A stretch of 10,940 bases of DNA from positions 1 to 10,940 of the forward strand of contig CAZAZT010000127.1 in assembly GCA_964489645.1 (NCBI GenBank), given 5' to 3'. Positions 6,054 to 10,940 of this stretch are shown here, piece after piece. The number at the start of each line of letters is the position of its first letter. The first letter of the stretch is position 1. This DNA is from JBEEPE01 sp964489645 (lineage in GTDB: Bacteria > Verrucomicrobiota > Verrucomicrobiia > Chthoniobacterales > Chthoniobacteraceae). A program made the translations under genes and the position numbers. Under the pieces are notes generated by a model, which did no database searches, was not told the DNA's origin, and was given only the letters and a program-made list of their open reading frames with translations.

Positions 6054-9000
6054 TTATCCCAAAAGCAAGGATCGCAAATCGTCCGTGGTGAGCCCCTCCA
6101 TCACCGGTTCCTCGCTCTCCACCACCGCATCGATCAAAGCGCGTTTCTTGGCCTGCAAAGTCAGGATCCGTTCCTCAACCGTGCCTCGCGTGATCAGTTT
6201 GTAAGACGTCACCGTCGACCTCTGCCCAATCCGATGCGCGCGGTCGGTCGCTTGATCCTCCACAGCCGGGTTCCACCACGGATCAAAGTGGATCACCGTG
6301 TCCGCCGCCGTCAGGTTCAATCCCACCCCCCCTGCTTTCAAACTCAACAAAAACACCGGCACCTCCCCCGACTGGAACCGATCCACCTCTGCCGCGCGAT
6401 CCCGAGTGTCCCCATCCAAACGGCAGAACAGAACGCCGCGCACCTCCAACTCGGCCTGGATCAGATCCAGCATCCGGGTGAACTGACTGAACACCAACGT
6501 CCGATTCCCTCCCTCTCGTACCGACTCGATGAGCGATAGCAAAGCCTCCAACTTCGCTCCACTCACGCGCTCCGTCCCGCTCGCACCCTCCTCAAAGGCC
6601 CGTTGCCCCGCTTCACCAAGCAAGCGCAGGTCACAACACGCCTGACGCAAACGCAGCAACGCCGTCAACATGATCATCCGCGCCTGACCCTGATTCCGCA
6701 TGGACTCCGCGCGCCCAACCTCTGCGCGCGTCGCAGAAACCAACGAGCTGTACATCCCGCTCTCCGTCGCTCCCAACTCGCACCAAACCACCTGCTCGAT
6801 CTTCGGCGGTAAATCCATTGCCACCTGCCGCTTCGTACGACGAAGGATGAAGGGACGGATCCGACGCCGCAAACGCTCCCTCTCAGGCCCTGCCGGATCC
6901 CGAGACATGGGCACCTCATACCGCTCACGGAAATCCTGTCGCTTGCCCAAATACCCCGGCATCACGAACTCGAACACCGACCAAAGATCGCGCACCGAGT
7001 TCTCAACAGGAGTCCCCGTCAACGCCAACCGCGACCGCGACCTCAACCGGAAAGCCGCGCGAGCAACCAAACTGTCAGGGTTCTTGATGGCTTGCGCCTC
7101 ATCCAACACAACACACGCCCATGCAAACCCGCTCAGATCATCAATATCCAACCGCATCACCGCGTAGCTCATGATCAAGATATCACCGCAATCATACCCC
7201 TCCATCACCCCCTCCATCCTGCGGCCCCCCGACAAAATCCGCACACCACGCGAAGGTAAAAATCTGCGGACCTCCCGCTCCCAGTTGTAAGTCAGGGAGG
7301 CCGGACACACCACCAGACATGGCCCTTGCTCCATCCCCAAAAATGCCAACGTCTGAACCGTTTTACCCAACCCCATCTCGTCCGCCAAAATACCACCCAA
7401 CCCGTTCCGCGTGACAAATGAGATCCAGTCGACACCCTCCCGCTGGTAAGGACGAAGCACCTCCTGCATCTCCGCCCCCACCTCCACTCGCTCGATTTTC
7501 TCCGGTCCCTGTAACGCACGGGCCCACGACACTGCGCCTGCCGAATCATCGAACCGCGCACCAGACCCATCCGCAAATGCTGCCCATGCCGCCGCATGCC
7601 GCTTGGCGATCCGATAGCGACCCGGTTGCACCTGACGCGGATCACTGTCATGCAACAGTTCCTCAAAATCCGACACCAAAGCCGCATCAAACACGGCGAC
7701 CCGCCCCGCCTTGTCCTTGGTGTGCGCCTGTCCACCCAACAACAATCGCGAAAGATCGTTCGCCGAATACGAACGCCCTTCCGAATCGCTCATCTCGAGT
7801 GATAGCTCGAACCAATCCTCGCCACTCGCCGTCACCGCCAATCGAGGCTCGATCCGCTCGACCTCAGCAGTCACATACTCAAATCGTTCTCCAAGAGAAA
7901 CTTCAAACTCCCTCTGCAAACCGCGGAACACTCCACCGAAGAACATCAAGATGTCCCGCTCTCCACGCATCACCATCTCCCCCTTCGCATCCGGTTCAGA
8001 AAACCCATGCCGTCGTAGCCGATCCACCATCGCATCAACAAGAACACCGTCTGCCGCAAGAGTCCGGCGCGTCACCAAAGACTCACGCCCCTGAGCCCGT
8101 CGGAAAATCTGCGCGTAAAGAAAGTTCAGCGACCCCTCGAATCTTAATCGAAGCCGCTCCTCTTCTTCCCCCCCTCCCTCCACGCTTTCCACCACGCGCG
8201 CAACTTGTTGCACTTCCACCACCTCGTGGGTTTCCACTGGAACTTGAGAATCCAGCAAGGCCAAAAGATCGGTATCCACCTCAAAATGACGGGAGAACAT
8301 TCGCCACTCTTTCGCGATGAACCCAGATGCAGCCGCTCCCTCCATCTTCACCTCTTGCTCCAAAATCACCGAGTACGCCGCCGGAAGATCAGGAGCGACC
8401 GGCATCAATCGGTCATCCCTGAAGATCCAGTGCCCCTTTCCCAGTCGCAACCTCTCAGCCCCTGATGGCCAATCACATCGGAGTGACAAAGCCCCCCCCT
8501 CGAACCCTCCCTCCAGACGGGGCTTGAATCCCTCACGCTCAATCCGGAAACGACGAGACCGACCTTCCCAAACCCGAGCATGCCCCGAAAGCGCCCCCAG
8601 CATCCGCACAATCCCCGCCGCATCCAACATCAGCACCGAAGGGAAAATCTTCCCTCCCGATTCCCCCACCACCGCGCGCAGCAACTGAACATCACCCGCA
8701 CTCAGACGCATCCTCTCCTTCACCCCTTGAAGCGGGCCCCGCTTTCCACTCACCTCCACCTCGAAAAATAGCTGCAGCGCACCCTTGCGGATCCGGTCCA
8801 TCGGCCCCGAAGGCAGGATCACCCAAATCCGATGCGATGCCGCATCGTCAGGAACCTCCTCCACCGAAGCATCAAAACGCGCATCAGCCGTTTCCGCCCG
8901 CCCAACTCCATCCGCCGCCCCCAGAACAGTAGCCCTCGCCAAATCCTCCGCCGCTTTTTCCTCCGACATCACCACCAACGCCACCGCAACGGAATGATGA

Positions 9001-9236
9001 CAGATGGCCCCCCGCGAACGGGACATCGGACAGGTGCACAGGTTCTCCATGTCCGTCTCTTTCTTGATCCGGAGACCCGCCGCATATCCACGATCTCCCT
9101 CACGCACAACTCCAACCACATCCAACTCCTTTCGAGTCGCTCCACTCACCTTCCCCGAGGAAGCCAACCCTTTCGCATCACGAAAAATATGGTCGCCTCC
9201 CGCCGACTTCAGGAGTTTTTCAGTCAGTTGAACCAT
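6054..9236 (-). CDS. SWIM-domain SNF2-family DEAD-like helicase (DNA translocase)
   Basis: The 1060-residue product has three parts. Near the N-terminus a SWIM zinc finger shows CTC (67-69) and CHH (79-81), fitting CxC...CxH; SWIM domains bind nucleic acid or protein. A long middle region (about 130-580) is the variable part of bacterial SNF2 proteins. The C-terminal ATPase core carries PYQREGVDW (596-604), Walker A DEMGLGKT (619-626), Walker B-type DEAQ (712-715), LTGTPVEN (739-746), VFSQFTRMLD (915-924), SLKAGGVGLNL (965-975) and QATDRAHRIGQ (995-1005). All motor motifs are intact, so it should hydrolyse ATP and move along duplex DNA, in the cytoplasm. Such proteins are thought to act in transcription recycling, repair or remodelling; the precise role here is unknown. 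The start is supported by AGGAAG 10 bases upstream. It is the last gene of a likely minus-strand unit. A G8 run lies in the coding strand at 8492-8499. Confidence 0.95.
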   Translation of the reverse strand: MVQLTEKLLKSAGGDHIFRDAKGLASSGKVSGATRKELDVVGVVREGDRGYAAGLRIKKETDMENLCTCPMSRSRGAICHHSVAVALVVMSEEKAAEDLARATVLGAADGVGRAETADARFDASVEEVPDDAASHRIWVILPSGPMDRIRKGALQLFFEVEVSGKRGPLQGVKERMRLSAGDVQLLRAVVGESGGKIFPSVLMLDAAGIVRMLGALSGHARVWEGRSRRFRIEREGFKPRLEGGFEGGALSLRCDWPSGAERLRLGKGHWIFRDDRLMPVAPDLPAAYSVILEQEVKMEGAAASGFIAKEWRMFSRHFEVDTDLLALLDSQVPVETHEVVEVQQVARVVESVEGGGEEEERLRLRFEGSLNFLYAQIFRRAQGRESLVTRRTLAADGVLVDAMVDRLRRHGFSEPDAKGEMVMRGERDILMFFGGVFRGLQREFEVSLGERFEYVTAEVERIEPRLAVTASGEDWFELSLEMSDSEGRSYSANDLSRLLLGGQAHTKDKAGRVAVFDAALVSDFEELLHDSDPRQVQPGRYRIAKRHAAAWAAFADGSGARFDDSAGAVSWARALQGPEKIERVEVGAEMQEVLRPYQREGVDWISFVTRNGLGGILADEMGLGKTVQTLAFLGMEQGPCLVVCPASLTYNWEREVRRFLPSRGVRILSGGRRMEGVMEGYDCGDILIMSYAVMRLDIDDLSGFAWACVVLDEAQAIKNPDSLVARAAFRLRSRSRLALTGTPVENSVRDLWSVFEFVMPGYLGKRQDFRERYEVPMSRDPAGPERERLRRRIRPFILRRTKRQVAMDLPPKIEQVVWCELGATESGMYSSLVSATRAEVGRAESMRNQGQARMIMLTALLRLRQACCDLRLLGEAGQRAFEEGASGTERVSGAKLEALLSLIESVREGGNRTLVFSQFTRMLDLIQAELEVRGVLFCRLDGDTRDRAAEVDRFQSGEVPVFLLSLKAGGVGLNLTAADTVIHFDPWWNPAVEDQATDRAHRIGQRSTVTSYKLITRGTVEERILTLQAKKRALIDAVVESEEPVMEGLTTDDLRSLLLG

Positions 9237-9246
9237 CTTCCGTAAG

Positions 9247-9252
9247 CTTCCT
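9247..9252 (-). promoter_or_regulatory. Ribosome binding site of the SNF2 gene
   Basis: On the minus strand AGGAAG lies 10 bases before the ATG at 9236, in the 45-base gap after the cytochrome gene; a second CGGAAG directly abuts the ATG. This is the clearest Shine-Dalgarno-like site in the window and supports the chosen start. Confidence 0.5.
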
Positions 9253-9281
9253 GTTCGCGATCACTCAGACCCGTTTCCACC

Positions 9282-9716
9282 TCACCTGCCAACGCCTTGG
9301 AAAGCGGGATCCGCAGGCCGATTGCCGTGGACGAGAACGGCCAATAGATCCAATGCAGCCGCCTGCTCCAACCCCTTCAGAGCACGATCATCCACACACC
9401 CCGCACATCGCCGCTGTGAATCTCCACCCGTCAAACAGCGAACCCACTCATCAAAGCTCAACCGAGCACGCGCATCCGAAAGCCCACCCTTCCCCTCCTC
9501 CAACGCATGACAACGCCCGCAACGTTCACCGAACAACCGCTCTCCCCGCGCGAACGAGCGATCACTCTCCAAACCAACCGCTACCGCAGGTAGCAATGAC
9601 TCGAAACTCCACACCACCGTGGCTTGGTCTCCTCGGTCAACCTCCTTTGCCTTCCGCACATCGCAACCAGCGAAAACCACGCCGCAAACCGTCAACGCCA
9701 CAGTCCATCGGAACAT
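9282..9716 (-). CDS. Small lipoprotein c-type cytochrome
   Basis: The 144-residue product begins MFRWTVALTVCGVVFAGC, a signal peptide with a lipobox (FAGC, lipidated Cys18), so it should be membrane-anchored and face the periplasm. The stretch RGERLFGERCGRCHALEEGKG (58-78) is a cytochrome c domain start with a covalent heme site CGRCH (66-70). A FDEWVRCL stretch (88-95) and a final helix (about 111-129) complete a small cytochrome fold. After the initiator there is no methionine, so the usual distal heme ligand is absent. A second CxxC, CAGCV (104-108), lacks the His of a heme motif. It may carry electrons, perhaps with a His or other sixth ligand (His130 is the only later His), or act as a sensor. 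It starts three bases after the phosphatase-like stop and lies 45 bases before the helicase gene. Family fairly sure; partners unknown. Confidence 0.78.
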   Translation of the reverse strand: MFRWTVALTVCGVVFAGCDVRKAKEVDRGDQATVVWSFESLLPAVAVGLESDRSFARGERLFGERCGRCHALEEGKGGLSDARARLSFDEWVRCLTGGDSQRRCAGCVDDRALKGLEQAAALDLLAVLVHGNRPADPAFQGVGR

Positions 9717-9719
9717 GCT

Positions 9720-10940
9720 TCACAAAGATTCGAGGAGAACCCGGAACAACCGCGCGCCATCCATAAAACCCGTGATCCGCTCGGCACCAGGTCCGCCGCC
9801 CGCCACCACCATATCCTCCGCATTATGAATCGCGTACGCCGTCTGGTACGCTGTTGGATTCTGGCGCGGCCCCCCCGTCGGAGTGGTCGGACCCGCCGGA
9901 CCCGTCGCCCACGTGATGAACGGGATCCCCGACGAATCCGGCCCCAACAGATCGCCCGTCTTCATCGACCGCAAGGGAAACCCGCTCAACGTCAATCCCC
10001 CCACCGAGTGCCTCCCCACCGCGACAATCAACGCCTTTTCACCCGCCACTTCCCGCGCCTCCGCCACCGCCGCATCAAACGCCAACGCCTCCGCCAAAGC
10101 CCTCTCCGTCAAGTTCCCCTCGCAAGCCGTCGTGAACAAACTGCAGTCCACCACCAACATGAACGAACGATTTCTCGACCGAAGCAACTCGATTGCACGA
10201 CGGGTCATATCCGCCAAAGAGGGTTGATCACTCCCTGACTCGATCTGGTTGGAAAACGCCATCGCCCCCGAGCTGAATACGCCGAGCACACGCCCATTCC
10301 CTCGCCCCAACGTCTCCAGTTCCGCCTTGGTCCTCACCACCGTGAGCGCGCTCTCCCCCCTGCTCTCATCGGAATAGATCTTCAACAGATTCTCCGCATC
10401 CTTCCGCCGCCCCTCCGGCTCAGGGGTAAAATCCGCAGCACCCCCACCCAAAGCAACATCCACCACGCCTCGCTCCAAAAGCTGTTTGGAAATGTGGTCC
10501 GTGTTGTCCGGTAACGCAGCGTGCGCGTAGAAAGGCGACAACGTGGAACCCGCCAAGGTCCCATTCGTGACCACCCCGACCGCCCGTCCGCGCTGCTTCG
10601 CCCTCTCAAGAATCGTGGTGATCGGCTGCACCGTTTGCGTCGCTGAGATGCACCGGTGCGGCACCCGAACCCCCGTGGCCAAAGCCGTCGTCGCGGCCGC
10701 AGTGTCCGGCACCGCGTAGTCCTCCGAACCGTTGCGCATCAACGCCACGTGCTTCAGCCCCTCCACCGCCAGCGCATGGTCCGCTCCATTCGCGTACATC
10801 CTCGCAGCGACCAGATGACGAGATGTCATGCTGTCACTCACGAAAACAATGATCTGCTGCGGCTTCTGAACCACCCACATCCGCACATAAAAATATCCGG
10901 CCAAACCAAAGACCGCCAAACACCCAAGAGCCAACAACTG
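9720..10940 (-). CDS. Alkaline-phosphatase-superfamily protein with degenerate active site (5' end outside window)
   Basis: The frame is open to the right edge. A TTG at 10937 could start it, but the codon before it (CAG) is also open, so the true start probably lies outside. Numbering here is from that TTG (405 residues). An N-terminal hydrophobic segment (about 2-23) is a signal peptide or anchor, placing the protein in the periplasm or at the membrane. Alkaline phosphatase landmarks are VFVSDSM (31-37, first metal Asp), VPDTAAATTALATG (76-89, nucleophile motif), LSPFYAHA (133-140) and the C-terminal IHNAED (370-375) with GGGPGAERITGFMD (380-393). Compared with E. coli PhoA, the nucleophile Ser102 is Thr79, the Asp327/His331 segment reads VDCSLFTTACEGN (263-275) without those ligands, and Asp369-His370 reads Arg309-His310. 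Family membership is clear, but phosphatase activity is doubtful. It is first, within the window, of a probable unit with the cytochrome and helicase genes. Confidence 0.83.
   Translation of the reverse strand, partial: QLLALGCLAVFGLAGYFYVRMWVVQKPQQIIVFVSDSMTSRHLVAARMYANGADHALAVEGLKHVALMRNGSEDYAVPDTAAATTALATGVRVPHRCISATQTVQPITTILERAKQRGRAVGVVTNGTLAGSTLSPFYAHAALPDNTDHISKQLLERGVVDVALGGGAADFTPEPEGRRKDAENLLKIYSDESRGESALTVVRTKAELETLGRGNGRVLGVFSSGAMAFSNQIESGSDQPSLADMTRRAIELLRSRNRSFMLVVDCSLFTTACEGNLTERALAEALAFDAAVAEAREVAGEKALIVAVGRHSVGGLTLSGFPLRSMKTGDLLGPDSSGIPFITWATGPAGPTTPTGGPRQNPTAYQTAYAIHNAEDMVVAGGGPGAERITGFMDGARLFRVLLESL

Noticed and set aside
7418..8320. Plus-strand open frame of 300 codons, rich in Pro, Ser and His
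   Set aside because: It is fully antisense to the SNF2 gene; its composition simply mirrors the C-rich strand.
9624..10238. Plus-strand open frame of 204 codons, rich in Arg, Pro and His
   Set aside because: It is antisense to the phosphatase-like gene and the start of the cytochrome gene and has no domain or leader.
10935..10937. TTG as the true start of the phosphatase-like gene
   Set aside because: The frame is still open at the window edge and the hydrophobic segment lacks the usual positively charged residues before it, so the start probably lies outside.

Overview
The window reads as a high-GC, secretion-rich chromosomal segment of a PVC-group bacterium, most likely Verrucomicrobiota. 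That placement is an inference from the gene mix: secreted ThuA, a secreted neutral-ceramidase-like protein, an exported RidA-like protein, a lipoprotein c-type cytochrome and a quinone-linked malate dehydrogenase. No rRNA, tRNA, insertion sequence or CRISPR array was found. The stretches without genes are all shorter than 200 bases.

Layout. Left edge, minus strand: a gene entering from outside the window begins at 457 and reads toward base 1. Its product starts with a disordered Pro/Ala/Val-rich region holding three copies of an IAITIPPK-type motif, then runs into a tandem PVAAA array encoded by a 15-bp DNA repeat. A 169-bp divergent spacer (458-626) with two small dyads follows. On the plus strand come a secreted ThuA-domain protein (627-1802), two hairpins of which the second resembles a terminator, then a tightly coupled pair: a secreted neutral-ceramidase-like protein (1954-3318) and an exported protein of three RidA-like domains (3315-4463, 4-base overlap). 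Malate:quinone oxidoreductase mqo (4521-6038) closes the plus-strand block.

From 6054 to the right edge all genes are on the minus strand and converge on mqo. In transcription order they are an alkaline-phosphatase-superfamily protein (10940-9720, cut by the edge), a small lipoprotein with one heme-binding motif (9716-9282, 3 bases after the previous stop) and a 1060-residue SWIM/SNF2 helicase (9236-6054). The spacing suggests one transcription unit.

How the genes may work together. ThuA, the ceramidase-like protein and the RidA-like protein all carry signal peptides, so the plus-strand block points to periplasmic or surface breakdown of sugar- or lipid-derived substrates, with Mqo feeding electrons from malate into the quinone pool. 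This is inference. Several proteins keep their family fold but have lost key residues: the ceramidase-like protein lacks the nucleophilic Ser, all three RidA domains lack the substrate-binding Arg, and the phosphatase lacks several metal ligands. The left-edge repeat protein is the least explained item and the best candidate for something undescribed.

The + strand is C-rich whichever way the genes point. Plus-strand genes favour C-ending codons and minus-strand genes favour G- and T-ending codons, which suggests a strong replication-strand composition bias.
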